Notes: a model not told the origin generated them from the sequence alone. 37,956 bases of DNA from Tychonema bourrellyi FEM_GT703 (GCF_002412335.2 NZ_NXIB02000018.1:1-37956); one strand, 5' to 3'; positions 6,725 to 16,320 are shown, counted from the first letter of the stretch. Numbers and translations: made by a program.

Positions 6725-9700
6725 TTACCGATCGCTTCCAACTTCCGCCAAATGCCAGAACGTCATCCCATTTTCCGCATGACTGAGCAAAATCCCCAAA
6801 TCTTCCAAGCTTTCTAGACAGTCGAGAATGACTTTTTGTTTGCGATTGGCGCCTTTGAAATGGGCGGTGACTTGGGCGGCTGTCCATTCGCCGCTTTGGG
6901 TGCGGAACAAGTCGCGGATAGCGGAAAGTTGCTCTTTGAGGGTTTTGGGGAAGGGTTGCTGTTCCGTGGGGGAGACGGCAATTTCGGTTTCGGTTATGAT
7001 ACCTGCAAGGGATGGTTGGACGTAGGTTTCGCCGGGGGCTTGGTAGTCGGGACGCAGCCAGCGAATGAGTCCGTTGCGTTCTTCTTCGGCGCGTTGGGCG
7101 TTGAGGGTGACGAGGTTTTCCAGGATTTGGTCGTCGGTGAGGGTTGGTTCCCAATCATAGGCGGCAAATACGGCGCGATCGAGTTCGTCGTGGATTTGTT
7201 TGAGGGTGGAGACTAGGGCTTTTTGGTTGAAGGCTTTGTCTTTGTCATCCAGGGGTTCGCCTTCGCGGAGTTTTTCGAGGAGGTTGTACATCCCGGTGAT
7301 GGTGACTTCGGGGTGAGTGGCTTGGACTCGTTTGCGGTGGCTATCGAGGCGTTCTCCGAGTTCTCGGATGGTTTGTTTTTGGGTGTCGGTTGGAGTCGGG
7401 AAGGGGAATGGGTCGAAGCAAACGGTTTGGACATAAACAGGGGTCGGACCAAGCTGCCCGCCACATACTAATGCCCATTTAACATGAATTTGACTAGAAA
7501 GAACTCCCAAGAAATAAGCATCATCTAAAGCGATCGCAAGAATTTTCTGATCGGGAATAACTTTAGTATCAATAAAAGTGAACACACGATGCTTACTGGT
7601 TTGCGTACTACCTATATAACGAGATATCGTTTTTAGAGCAGGGCGGAAACTTGAACGCGGTTCGGCGAAAATCCACCATTTTTCGCGATAGGCTGGACGA
7701 TTGTTCTTTTCACGCTCTGGTTTGACACGCTCATAAATCCATTGGTAGACATTCGGATAACGAGCAAAAACTTCATTTTCTGTTAGTCCAAATAGATCTA
7801 TGACTAATGCTTTTCTTGAAAATTGTAGCAAGTCACGACCATTTAGATAAGGGTGAATTACTTCTGTCTCCAAGTTCTTTGCTTCTGCTTCTGTCAAACA
7901 AAAACCCATACCATGAAGTTTCACCCCAAGACAACCTAACTTCTGATTACCATTGAGAGAAACCGCACTATAAACATCAGTTCCAGCTTGAAGATTGCTA
8001 AATATTTTTCCTGCATTTTTCCACTCTATTTTAATTTCTTCTGCGGAATTTTCTGGTTTTTCTGCTTCAGATTCACGAATTACGAGTCCCAATTTAATTA
8101 GTCTCGATGTGTCATAATTACTAAGTTCACATACCGTCATAGAAATTCTGACCTGTGCGCCATCATCAGTCCAAGGGTGATCGGGAATGGCATAAATTAA
8201 CCGAAGTGGATTTTTCGGATTTAACAAGTGAAAATCTATAACTTTTTTTTGCCAAACCTGACGAATACTATTTGTTGTGATAAACCCAAATATGTTAACA
8301 TTTCTAGCACGTACTACCTCTGCTGCTTTGTGCCACCAGTACATCACAAAATCAACTGTATCCGGTACATCTTTATAAACTTTTCTCAATGTTTCGACAT
8401 ACCCATCTCCCAAAATTTCGCGCATTTTACGATTCCCAATAAACGGCGGATTCGACACAATATAATCCGCCTCCTGCCACCCGGCCGCCCTTGGATTCAA
8501 ATACCGATAAATTGTTACTTGGTTTGTCGGATCGGGAATATCGTCCCCTGTCACCGGACTTTTCATCATCCGTCCACCCCAACGAGTTCTCACCTTCCCC
8601 AACCCATCCACATCCGGTTCGATCGCATCATAGGCCAACACCGCATCCCGGCATTCAATATTGTTGTACTCTCGCAACACAGGTTCGATCGGCGGAATAT
8701 CGCCAAACCGCCGAAAATGCCACTGCAAATATCCAATCCAAATCACCAAATCCGCGATCGCCGCCGCCCTCGGATTGATCTCAATTCCCAAAAACTGACT
8801 CGGATTAACTTGAGCAATATCTAACCGCAACTGCGCCGATCCGGTGACATCCTCCAAGCGCCGCAACACCTCCGACTCCAACCCCTTCAACAAATCCAAT
8901 GTCACATACAAAAAATTCCCCGATCCGCACGCCGGATCGAGAATCTTCACCTGTTGTAACTCCGTCAGAAATGCCTCTAAAACCGCGATCGCCTTTTTCC
9001 TTTGATTCGCAGTCGGTTCCGATTCCCCCGCGTTGAGTAGCTGTTTAACCTCCGCTTGTACCGCAATCCAGCGATCGCCCAAAGGCTCCATCACCACAGG
9101 CTTTACCAATCTTTCCACATACGATCGCGGCGTATAATGCGCCCCCAACTTACTCCTCTCCCGTGCATCCAGCGCCCTTTCCAACAAAGTCCCAAAAATC
9201 GCCGGTTCCACATTGCACCAATCCCGCTTCGCCGCCTGTAACAATACTTCTAACTGCGCCTTTGTCAACGCAAACGCCTGGGATTCGGCAAACAATCCGC
9301 CATTAAACCGCAACAGTTGGCCATGAAAACCAAAACTCGTCCCCTCATTCATCGCCTCCCACAGCGCCTCTACCTCCGGCTTAAACATCTTCGGGTTAAG
9401 AATCCACCGCGTTTCCAGCGCCTGCGTAAACAAATGTTCTTTCAGCAACCCCACATCCTCAGCAAACATGGTAAAAATACAGCGCATCAAAAACTGGGCG
9501 ACTTGCTGCGGATCGACATTCGCCTCCATTCCCTTCGCCAACTCTGCCAAATCCGCCGCCACTTCCCGCGTCACCCGCGCCGCAATTTTCTCTGGGTTGC
9601 GCTGCTGTGGATTGCTAAATATATCGACAAACAAATCGAAAACATCCGGCTTTCGCAACTCTGTCAATCCAATATCTCGCCGCGCCCCATAGCCGCCGTA

Positions 9701-10144
9701 ATCGCCGCTAAAACCCATCCACAATTCAAAATGATCGCCAATATCACAAGTAAACAAAAACGGTGGCTTACTGGGCAAATTTCGCGTATAAGAAACGGCT
9801 TGCACAAACGCTTTTTCCATCTCTCGCAAATAGGTATTCGTTCCTCGTTTTGCCGTGCCTTTTTTGCTGGTTGTTCCGCCTTGTTTAGCTTCGATTAAAA
9901 AGTGTTCGGCTTTGTAAAAATCCACAAACCCCGAAGTTACTTGGCCGCTGGGGTGAAAAATTTTGACATCTTTATCAAAGCAGTAAGGATCGTTGGGAAT
10001 TCTGCCTTTATCCAAAGGGCGATCGACTCCCAGCGCATCACACATTTCCGCAAAAAACAACTGGTAGTTGGCGCGTTCGTTGCCGCTAGAACCTTCCCAG
10101 CGCGTGATGAATGTTTCGACTCTGGTGCGATCGGCTTCATTCAT
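6725..10144 (-). CDS. MmeI-like DNA methyltransferase/restriction protein (type IIG/IIL)
   Basis: This 1139-residue protein combines a putative nuclease and a DNA methyltransferase. Near the N-terminus is GFVDFYKAEHFLIEAKQ, where D75, E85 and K87 form a PD-(D/E)XK site. A helical spacer follows (about residues 180-395) with FGTLLERALDARER and LGAHYTPRSYV. SAM-binding motif I is LDPACGSGNFL (402-412), with FLGIEINPRA as the next element, and catalytic motif IV is NPPF (565-568), typical of N6-adenine methylases. The region after about residue 700 should be the target-recognition domain, followed by a C-terminal segment with a winged-helix look. This order matches MmeI-type single-chain enzymes, which methylate one strand and cut at a distance. 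Both active sites look intact. It is a single gene with no separate specificity subunit. Confidence 0.85.
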   Translation of the reverse strand: MNEADRTRVETFITRWEGSSGNERANYQLFFAEMCDALGVDRPLDKGRIPNDPYCFDKDVKIFHPSGQVTSGFVDFYKAEHFLIEAKQGGTTSKKGTAKRGTNTYLREMEKAFVQAVSYTRNLPSKPPFLFTCDIGDHFELWMGFSGDYGGYGARRDIGLTELRKPDVFDLFVDIFSNPQQRNPEKIAARVTREVAADLAELAKGMEANVDPQQVAQFLMRCIFTMFAEDVGLLKEHLFTQALETRWILNPKMFKPEVEALWEAMNEGTSFGFHGQLLRFNGGLFAESQAFALTKAQLEVLLQAAKRDWCNVEPAIFGTLLERALDARERSKLGAHYTPRSYVERLVKPVVMEPLGDRWIAVQAEVKQLLNAGESEPTANQRKKAIAVLEAFLTELQQVKILDPACGSGNFLYVTLDLLKGLESEVLRRLEDVTGSAQLRLDIAQVNPSQFLGIEINPRAAAIADLVIWIGYLQWHFRRFGDIPPIEPVLREYNNIECRDAVLAYDAIEPDVDGLGKVRTRWGGRMMKSPVTGDDIPDPTNQVTIYRYLNPRAAGWQEADYIVSNPPFIGNRKMREILGDGYVETLRKVYKDVPDTVDFVMYWWHKAAEVVRARNVNIFGFITTNSIRQVWQKKVIDFHLLNPKNPLRLIYAIPDHPWTDDGAQVRISMTVCELSNYDTSRLIKLGLVIRESEAEKPENSAEEIKIEWKNAGKIFSNLQAGTDVYSAVSLNGNQKLGCLGVKLHGMGFCLTEAEAKNLETEVIHPYLNGRDLLQFSRKALVIDLFGLTENEVFARYPNVYQWIYERVKPEREKNNRPAYREKWWIFAEPRSSFRPALKTISRYIGSTQTSKHRVFTFIDTKVIPDQKILAIALDDAYFLGVLSSQIHVKWALVCGGQLGPTPVYVQTVCFDPFPFPTPTDTQKQTIRELGERLDSHRKRVQATHPEVTITGMYNLLEKLREGEPLDDKDKAFNQKALVSTLKQIHDELDRAVFAAYDWEPTLTDDQILENLVTLNAQRAEEERNGLIRWLRPDYQAPGETYVQPSLAGIITETEIAVSPTEQQPFPKTLKEQLSAIRDLFRTQSGEWTAAQVTAHFKGANRKQKVILDCLESLEDLGILLSHAENGMTFWHLAEVGSDR

Positions 10145-10220
10145 GTTTCCATCCTGCTACTGCTGATTTTTCCTAGGACTAATCATATCAAATCCGGTTG
10201 CACGACCTATGAGGCAAGTC

Positions 10221-10285
10221 TGTAGGGTGCGTCAGCTTGATCGCTTATGAGGCAAGGGAAACGCTGGGGGCTGACGCACCCTACA
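10221..10285. repeat. Inverted repeat with perfect 15-bp arms
   Basis: TGTAGGGTGCGTCAG at 10221-10235 is matched exactly by its reverse complement at 10271-10285, with a 35-bp loop. TAGGGTGCGTCAG palindromes are common intergenic repeats in cyanobacteria. A TATGAGGCAAG word occurs just before the left arm and again in the loop. Confidence 0.85.
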
Positions 10286-10309
10286 ATACTTAGTATTAAT
10301 TTAAACACA

Positions 10310-10346
10310 AATAGGTTGGGTTTAACACAATTAAACCCAACCTATT
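10310..10346. terminator. Perfect 16-bp hairpin downstream of cphA
   Basis: The arms AATAGGTTGGGTTTAA and TTAAACCCAACCTATT pair perfectly around the loop CACAA. The hairpin lies 22 bp beyond the cphA stop codon and could end its transcription. It lacks a long T-run, and the AGGTTGGGTTT word is also a common cyanobacterial repeat, so terminator and repeat are both possible. Confidence 0.6.
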
Positions 10347-10367
10347 AATTAAATGAGAATTAAGACT

Positions 10368-13088
10368 TTATCCTTGATTCACAACAGTCGGTTTTAAACT
10401 TTCCTGCGACTTTGATTTAACTAAACCATTTTGAACTTCCACAGATTCCTGAATCGGTTTCCGGGCTTCAATCAAAGCCAGAGCTTTCGTGACACCTTCA
10501 GGCAAAATCACCACCAAACTGCCAGCAGGTGCTTCGTCTAAAGCCTTGTTAACAGCAATTGTTTCATCCAGAATCAACTCGTATTCAACTTTAGATCGAT
10601 CAGCAGTTCGTGCAGAAATCGCCTCTGCAATCCCCTGACAAATTAACTTAGCCACCACACCGGGTTCTCGCCCGCGCCGATCGACATCTTCTTTCACAAT
10701 AATGCGATCGAACATTTCGGCCGAAAGCTTACCCAACGTCACAAAATCCTCATCTCGCCTGTCTCCAGGGGCACCAACTACCCCGATTCGCATTCCGTCC
10801 CAATTCTGCACAAAACTGCCCAAAGCTTTGTAGCTGTGAGGGTTGTGGGCGTAGTCGAGCAAGGCGTGATACTTACCCAAATTAAACAGGTTCATCCTTC
10901 CCGGAGTTTGGCCCACAGATGCTTGGAAACTGGACAAAGCAGCCCGAATGTCTTCTATTTTCAATCCTTGGGCAAAAGCTGCCAAACAAGCTGCTAAAGC
11001 ATTAGCAATCATAAACGGCGCGCGTCCGCCCATAGTCAAGGGAACGTTGACCGCCTGTTCGATTCTCAGCGTCCAATCGCCTTTTAAGATCGACAAGTAG
11101 CCATTCTCGTAAATCGCAGCCAGCCCGCCCGCAGCGGTATGTCTGGCCACCAGTTCGTTGTCTGGGTTCATCGAGAAATATGCAATTTGAGCCTTGACAT
11201 TTTGCGCCATCCGTGCTACCAGCGGATCATCTGCATTCAAAACTGCATAGCCTTTGGGCATCACCGACTCGACGAGCACGCTCTTGAGAGTCGCCAGTTG
11301 TTCCACGGTGTCGATGTCGCCAATTCCCAAGTGGTCGGCCGCGACGTTCAAAACGACACCGACATCGCACTGGTCGAATCCTAAGCCCGATCGCAAAATT
11401 CCGCCCCTAGCAGTTTCCAGCACCGCGACTTCCACCGTCGGATCTGACAAAATCAACTGAGCGCTTTGGGGCCCAGTATTGTCTCCGCTTTCCACCAAAT
11501 ATTCACCGATATAAGTGCCGTCGGTAGTTGTGTAGCCCGTAATTTGGCCAGTCTGCTTGACAATGTGGGCAAGCAAGCGAGTAGTTGTAGTTTTGCCATT
11601 TGTCCCCGTTACCGCTAAAATCGGCACCCGACTCACTCCAGGCGAAGGGAACAGCATATCCATCACTGCGCCGGCGACATTGCGGGGCAAACCTTGACTC
11701 GGTGCAACGTGCATTCTGAAACCCGGTGCGGCGTTGACTTCGACGATGACTCCGTTCGTATCGCGCAAGGGTTTCGAGATATCGGAAGTTACGACATCAA
11801 TGCCGGCGATGTCTAAACCGATAATTTTGGCAACTCTGGAAAACAGCCAGACATTTTCGGGGTGAATTTCGTCGGTGCGATCGACTGCAATGCCACCAGT
11901 GCTCAAGTTGGCTGTCGCCCGCAAGAATACTCTTTCGCCGACGGGCAATACGGAATCCATCGAGTATCCTTGTTTGTTCAGCAAATCCAAAGACAATTTA
12001 TCAACAACAATCCGGGTGAGAACGTTATCATGTCCATCTCCCCGTTGCGGATCGCGATTTACTTCATCAATCAGTTGTTCTACTGTCAGCCTGCCATTTC
12101 CCACCACATTAGCGGGGACTCGTTCAGCCACTGCTACGACTTGACCATTCACTACCAACACTCTGTGGTCGCGACCGGTGTAATAGCGTTCAATAATTAT
12201 GCTTTTCGTTTTCGATGCGGCGCTGGCGAGGTCGTAGGCTTCTTCTGCTACTTCCCTGGAATTAATGTCGATCGTAATCCCGCGTCCGTGATTGCCATCT
12301 AGCGGTTTAATCACAATGGGATAGCCGCCAACTTCTTCGATCGCACTTTCGAGTTCGTCTAAATAGTGAATTACCGTACCTCTGGGCACGGGCACACCCG
12401 CACTACCCAGGATATTTTTAGTACCTTCCTTGTCGCAAGCTAGTTCTACCCCCAAAACTCCCGTGCGGTTGCTCAAAGTTGCTTGAATCCGCTTTTGGTG
12501 AACCCCGTAGCCCAACTGGATCATAAACCTAGCACTCAACTGCATCCAGGGAATGCCACGAGCTTCTGCTTCCTTGACCAGTGTTTCCGTACTCGGTCCC
12601 AGGGATGCCGACGCAGCAAACTCTGTGAGGTCTCTTAAATCCTGGGCCAACTCTGTAGGTGAATAGGTGCCGGTACTGACAATGCTCTGGCACAGACGAA
12701 CGCCAGCCCTGGCAGCATAGCGACCTGCTTGTTCGTTTTGATACTCAAGTACCACCTGATAAGTACCCGGAGTCGAAGTCTCACGGGTGCGACCGAATCC
12801 CGCAGGCATTCCCGCCATTTCCTGAAGTTCTAGGGCTACGTGTTCAATGACGTGTCCCATCATCGTGCCTTCTTTGACACGTTGCAGAAAGCCTCCCTGA
12901 CGACCTGGGGAACAAAAATGCTCGTACAAACTAGGTAGAACCGTCAGCAAACCCTCATAGAATCCTGGAATTTGGGCTGTCGTCTTGTCTGCCAATTCTT
13001 CTAAATCTAGACGCATGACGATCAGTTTTTGTCGTCGAATGCTCCAGTAGTTGGGGCCGCGCAATGTCTGGATTTTTAGTATTTTCAT
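10368..13088 (-). CDS. cphA: Cyanophycin synthetase
   Basis: This 906-residue enzyme builds cyanophycin, the arginine-aspartate polymer used for nitrogen storage, using ATP. The N-terminal domain of the CphA family begins MKILKIQTLRGPNYWS. It is followed by an ATP-grasp domain (YPIVIKPLDGNHGRGI, about residues 255-270; FRMHVAPSQG near 460), which adds aspartate. A Mur-ligase-like domain with the P-loop VTGTNGKTTTTR (about residues 490-500) adds arginine. The length is typical and all three parts look complete. The degrading enzyme gene cphB lies upstream on the same strand, 444 bp away, the common arrangement in cyanobacteria. The spacing suggests a separate promoter for cphA. No clear NtcA box (GTA-N8-TAC) was found by eye. 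Confidence 0.96.
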   Translation of the reverse strand: MKILKIQTLRGPNYWSIRRQKLIVMRLDLEELADKTTAQIPGFYEGLLTVLPSLYEHFCSPGRQGGFLQRVKEGTMMGHVIEHVALELQEMAGMPAGFGRTRETSTPGTYQVVLEYQNEQAGRYAARAGVRLCQSIVSTGTYSPTELAQDLRDLTEFAASASLGPSTETLVKEAEARGIPWMQLSARFMIQLGYGVHQKRIQATLSNRTGVLGVELACDKEGTKNILGSAGVPVPRGTVIHYLDELESAIEEVGGYPIVIKPLDGNHGRGITIDINSREVAEEAYDLASAASKTKSIIIERYYTGRDHRVLVVNGQVVAVAERVPANVVGNGRLTVEQLIDEVNRDPQRGDGHDNVLTRIVVDKLSLDLLNKQGYSMDSVLPVGERVFLRATANLSTGGIAVDRTDEIHPENVWLFSRVAKIIGLDIAGIDVVTSDISKPLRDTNGVIVEVNAAPGFRMHVAPSQGLPRNVAGAVMDMLFPSPGVSRVPILAVTGTNGKTTTTRLLAHIVKQTGQITGYTTTDGTYIGEYLVESGDNTGPQSAQLILSDPTVEVAVLETARGGILRSGLGFDQCDVGVVLNVAADHLGIGDIDTVEQLATLKSVLVESVMPKGYAVLNADDPLVARMAQNVKAQIAYFSMNPDNELVARHTAAGGLAAIYENGYLSILKGDWTLRIEQAVNVPLTMGGRAPFMIANALAACLAAFAQGLKIEDIRAALSSFQASVGQTPGRMNLFNLGKYHALLDYAHNPHSYKALGSFVQNWDGMRIGVVGAPGDRRDEDFVTLGKLSAEMFDRIIVKEDVDRRGREPGVVAKLICQGIAEAISARTADRSKVEYELILDETIAVNKALDEAPAGSLVVILPEGVTKALALIEARKPIQESVEVQNGLVKSKSQESLKPTVVNQG

Positions 13089-13532
13089 AAAACCTCGTAG
13101 ATGTTTGGAAAGCTTTAACTTTGAGTTGGGGGATGAAAAAGAACTTAGGCGATTTTAAGCGCCGTGATTCGACTTGATTGCTTGGAGAGAAACTTTGGGT
13201 TGTTACAATCGGCATTAATTAAACAACTTTTGGCCGCGCTATTTAATCCACGCTTACTATTTTTGACTTGATTGGATCATTTATTCAATTTCCAGCCTGA
13301 CTCCCCGATAAACTGTTCGTTAAGAACATTTTTGTACTAATTTTTCAGTTACTGCCCACCGAATTTGAGATTTTAGGTATGAGATGGGAAGATCCACATC
13401 CATCCGGCGATCGGATACGCCGGGCGTGGGATTCCTGATTCTCCAATAGCTTATCCTCCGTCATCAATCTTTGGCTAGCAAATAAATTACTAATGACTGA
13501 CGATCGGCGACCAATGACTATTATTTGGTGTG
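13089..13532. other. cphB-cphA intergenic region
   Basis: This is 444 bp without a convincing gene. A short inverted repeat CCGGCG/CGCCGG with an 8-bp loop lies at 13404-13423. The part next to cphA should hold its promoter and leader on the minus strand. No riboswitch, tRNA or known repeat was recognised. Confidence 0.55.
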
Positions 13533-14426
13533 TTAGTTGGATGTGCGACATTCAGCAGGCCATCCAGACTCGGAACAGGCGGAAGATGGCATAGCTTTGC
13601 CTAGAGACATATTGTAACAATCTCCGTGGCAAAGTACGTGCAGGCGCAGATTGAAAAGACTCAAGGGTTGTGTTGCTTCTATTTGAGGCTCATTGGTGTA
13701 CAGCATTTCTCTAGAATCAACAATGGTCACGGTTCCTTTACCAAGGATTTTAATCGTGTCGTCTCCTTCAAATAGGGCGCAGGTATCTTCGTCAATGCCA
13801 AGAGCAAGCAAATCTGGATGAGATGCGATCGCCGACAGCAACCGAGCCATCCGATTGCGGTTGTGAAAATGCTGGTCTACAATCACTTCCGGTATAATAT
13901 TAAGCCCATTTGCCAAATCAACTAAAGAGCGATTTGGAGAAGCACCACTTCCACCACCTGCAATCATGTGATAGCCCATCACAGCAGCCCCAGCACTCGT
14001 TCCAGCTAGAGTAATTTTGCCTTCCCTGGTTTCTTTGCGAATTTTTTCCATCACTGGTGTGTCGGCCAGCAACCCACAGAGCCGCAGTTGGTCACCACCT
14101 GTGATAAATACGCCCGTACAGTCGTCTAAGTAATCTTTCCACACGGGGTTTTCAGCCTGTTCCCGTTCCCGGATGTCAACAACTTTGATAGCTCTGACAC
14201 CCATTTCGTCAAAGATGGTGCGGTAGCGGTTGCTGATCCCTTCTGGATCTCGCGAAGCTGAGGGAACGATCGCCAGCCGAGCCTCTGTACCCCCAGAACG
14301 GTGAAAAAATGTGTTCAGAATCTCCCGTCCGTGAACTTTGTCTTCGGCTCCCCCGATCACCATAATCGAGGTTTTTGTGCGTTGGGGGATGTTTTGTGGA
14401 ACGGCTGGAGATGTCAATTGCTGCAT
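13533..14426 (-). CDS. cphB: Cyanophycinase
   Basis: This 297-residue serine exopeptidase of family S51 splits cyanophycin into beta-Asp-Arg dipeptides. The nucleophile lies in GTSAGA (Ser144), GGDQLRL holds the oxyanion/substrate loop (about residues 110-116), and DQHFHNRNR (about residues 184-192) contains the conserved histidine. The length is somewhat above the roughly 270 residues usual for the family. About 12 residues are extra at the N-terminus and about 20 at the C-terminus, where the tail is rich in serine and cysteine and shows no family motif. The gene lies upstream of cphA on the same strand, so polymer synthesis and breakdown are encoded together. Confidence 0.95.
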   Translation of the reverse strand: MQQLTSPAVPQNIPQRTKTSIMVIGGAEDKVHGREILNTFFHRSGGTEARLAIVPSASRDPEGISNRYRTIFDEMGVRAIKVVDIREREQAENPVWKDYLDDCTGVFITGGDQLRLCGLLADTPVMEKIRKETREGKITLAGTSAGAAVMGYHMIAGGGSGASPNRSLVDLANGLNIIPEVIVDQHFHNRNRMARLLSAIASHPDLLALGIDEDTCALFEGDDTIKILGKGTVTIVDSREMLYTNEPQIEATQPLSLFNLRLHVLCHGDCYNMSLGKAMPSSACSESGWPAECRTSN

Positions 14427-14739
14427 TGTATGTTTTCCTCGGTTGGGTGTGAAATTAAATTTTGCCGTGTTGTGGGTACGATCGGACTTTTGAAGAATAA
14501 ATAATTTGGCTGGAGATTTGATCGGCGATCGACATAACCCGCAGTTATTTAGAAGCTAGTTTAGGAAAGGCACTGTGCTAAGAAGGGATAATTTTCATAC
14601 AAAACCTGCCCCATATACATAAAAATAAAAATTCAGTGCCAAAAATTTTAAGAAATTATGAAGAATCATACAATTACCTAAAACCGATCGCCCTCTAGAG
14701 GTCAAACTAGAGGAAGTGTGTTGATAAATTCCAATTATT
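14427..14739. other. Divergent cphB/trmD intergenic region
   Basis: These 313 bp separate the divergently transcribed cphB and trmD, so they should hold both promoters. The part next to trmD is AT-rich. No convincing operator, repeat or small gene was seen. Confidence 0.5.
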
Positions 14740-15435
14740 GTGCGATTTGACGTTGTTACCCTATTTCCAGAATTTTTCTTGGCTCCCCTAGGGTCGGGAT
14801 TGATGGGCAAAGCCTTAGCTAAAAATATTGCTGAGGTGAATTTTGTCAATCCTCGTGATTTTACCACAGACAAGCACCACCGAGTTGATGATGAACCTTA
14901 TGGTGGCGGGGTGGGGATGCTGATGAAGCCCGAACCGATTTTTGCGGCGGTGGAGTCCCTGCCGATTTTGCCACGGCGCGAGGTGATTTTGCTAACTCCC
15001 CAGGGTGAACCGATGCAGCAGGGGATGTTTCGGGGTTTTGCTGCTGAGTGCGACCAGTTGGTGTTAATCTGCGGTCATTATGAGGGTGTGGACGATCGCG
15101 TTTTGGATTTAGTCACTCGCGAGGTATCCTTGGGCGATTTTGTGCTCACGGGGGGCGAAATTCCCGCTTTGGCTTTGATTAATGGGGTTTTGCGCTTGCT
15201 GCGGGGCACTGTGGGGAAGGAAGATTCGCTGAAGTTTGAGAGTTTTGAGGACGGGCTTTTGGATTATCCACAGTATACTCGACCCGCAGATTTTCGGGGC
15301 TTGAAGGTTCCTGATGTGCTGCTATCTGGGAATCACGCCGAAATTGCCCGTTGGCGGAGGGAACAGCAAATCGAAAAAACGCGATCGCGCCGACTAGATT
15401 TGTATGAGGTTTGGTTGCAAGAGAGGGGAGAATAG
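14740..15435 (+). CDS. trmD: tRNA (guanine-37-N1)-methyltransferase
   Basis: TrmD methylates guanosine 37, next to the anticodon, in tRNAs that read CNN-type codons, and so prevents frameshifting. The 231-residue protein starts MRFDVVTLFPEFF from a GTG codon at 14740. The SPOUT knot region is clear: ICGHYEGVDDRVLDLV and EVSLGDFVLTGGEIPAL (about residues 110-150), which bind S-adenosylmethionine in the deep trefoil knot. The length is typical of short TrmD proteins. No good ribosome site lies directly upstream of the GTG, but no alternative start fits the conserved N-terminus. It is followed by three hairpin-forming repeats that may end transcription. Confidence 0.95.
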   Translation: MRFDVVTLFPEFFLAPLGSGLMGKALAKNIAEVNFVNPRDFTTDKHHRVDDEPYGGGVGMLMKPEPIFAAVESLPILPRREVILLTPQGEPMQQGMFRGFAAECDQLVLICGHYEGVDDRVLDLVTREVSLGDFVLTGGEIPALALINGVLRLLRGTVGKEDSLKFESFEDGLLDYPQYTRPADFRGLKVPDVLLSGNHAEIARWRREQQIEKTRSRRLDLYEVWLQERGE

Positions 15436-15463
15436 GAGAAAGCGCGATCGTATTTATCTTTTG

Positions 15464-15546
15464 TGGAACAGGCATCTTGCCTGTTTTGATCGTGGAACAG
15501 GCATCTTGCCTGTTTTGATCGTGAAACAGGCATCTTGCCTGTTTTC
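15464..15546. repeat. Three tandem copies of an AACAGGCATCTTGCCTGTT palindrome
   Basis: AACAGGCATCTTGCCTGTT appears three times at a spacing of about 28 bp, joined by TTGATCGTGG or close variants. Each copy can fold as a hairpin with T-rich sequence after it, so the array may end trmD transcription. The same palindrome is found inside cobG (2424-2615). Confidence 0.92.
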
Positions 15547-15588
15547 ATAACAAGACATAACAAACTAAATTTTACCAGCTATAAACTT

Positions 15589-16320
15589 ATGTCACTAGCC
15601 ATAGAAAAGTTACCAATAGATTTAATTACCGATGATGGCGAACCGATGGAAAGCAATAACCATAGAGTTTCGATGAATGTACTGATCCAATCCCTCAAAT
15701 ATCACTGGCGCGATCGGCAAGACTTTTTTGTAGGCGGCAATATGTTTGTCTACTACAGTGCAAACCAAGTCAAAAATCAAGACTTCAAAGGCCCAGATTT
15801 CTTTGTTGTCTTAGATGTAGATGGAACCACAAATAGAGATGCTTGGATTGCTTGGGAAGAAGACAGTCGATTGCCAGATGTGGTAATTGAATTAATGTCT
15901 CCCTCGACTGCTGAAGTAGATTTAACCACCAAAAAAGACATCTACGAGCGTAAATTAAAAACCCAAGATTATTTTGTCTACAATCCCAAAAATTCCAATT
16001 CTCTGAGAGGTTGGCAATTAATCAATCGTCGATATCAATCCTTATCTCCTAATCAACAAGGGAGATTATATTGTGAATCATTAGGCTTATGGCTGGGTAT
16101 ATGGGAAGGTCAAATAGAAAACTCTCAAGGTAACTGGTTGAGGTTCTTTGATACTGATGGAAATTTAGTATTAATGGGAGATGAAGCTGAAACTCAAAGA
16201 GCCGAATTAGAGCGGCATCAGAAAGAGCAGGCAATACAACAATTAGAAATTGAAAAGCAACAGAAAGAAAAGTTAGCCGCCAAATTAAGAGAGTTGGGTA
16301 TTAACCCAGATGAAATTTGA
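15589..16320 (+). CDS. Uma2-family (DUF820) putative restriction-like endonuclease
   Basis: This 243-residue protein belongs to the Uma2/DUF820 family of PD-(D/E)XK nucleases, which are greatly expanded in cyanobacteria and of mostly unknown role. The motif FKGPDFFVVLDVDG (D70) and the strand LPDVVIELMSPST (E101) carry the acidic residues. The KKDIYERKLKTQDYFVYNP segment completes the typical core. The last 50 residues form a charged coiled coil rich in E, Q and K. The frame is open back to 15535, but that part overlaps the CATCTTGCCTG repeat, so the ATG at 15589 is preferred. It shows no partner gene and may be a free-standing domesticated or mobile nuclease. Confidence 0.85.
   Translation: MSLAIEKLPIDLITDDGEPMESNNHRVSMNVLIQSLKYHWRDRQDFFVGGNMFVYYSANQVKNQDFKGPDFFVVLDVDGTTNRDAWIAWEEDSRLPDVVIELMSPSTAEVDLTTKKDIYERKLKTQDYFVYNPKNSNSLRGWQLINRRYQSLSPNQQGRLYCESLGLWLGIWEGQIENSQGNWLRFFDTDGNLVLMGDEAETQRAELERHQKEQAIQQLEIEKQQKEKLAAKLRELGINPDEI

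Noticed and set aside
8228-9898. Long plus-strand frames (198 and 193 residues) opposite the MmeI-like gene
   Set aside because: They run antisense through conserved methyltransferase motifs and are rich in H, P, R and I without domain signs.
11862-12302. 146-residue plus-strand frame opposite cphA
   Set aside because: Antisense shadow of the conserved ATP-grasp region of CphA.
13089-13532. NtcA-controlled promoter of cphA
   Set aside because: I looked for GTA-N8-TAC in the upstream region and saw no convincing match, so it is not listed.
15464-15546. CRISPR-like array
   Set aside because: Three palindromic copies with nearly identical 9-10 bp links and no unique spacers; it is an interspersed repeat.
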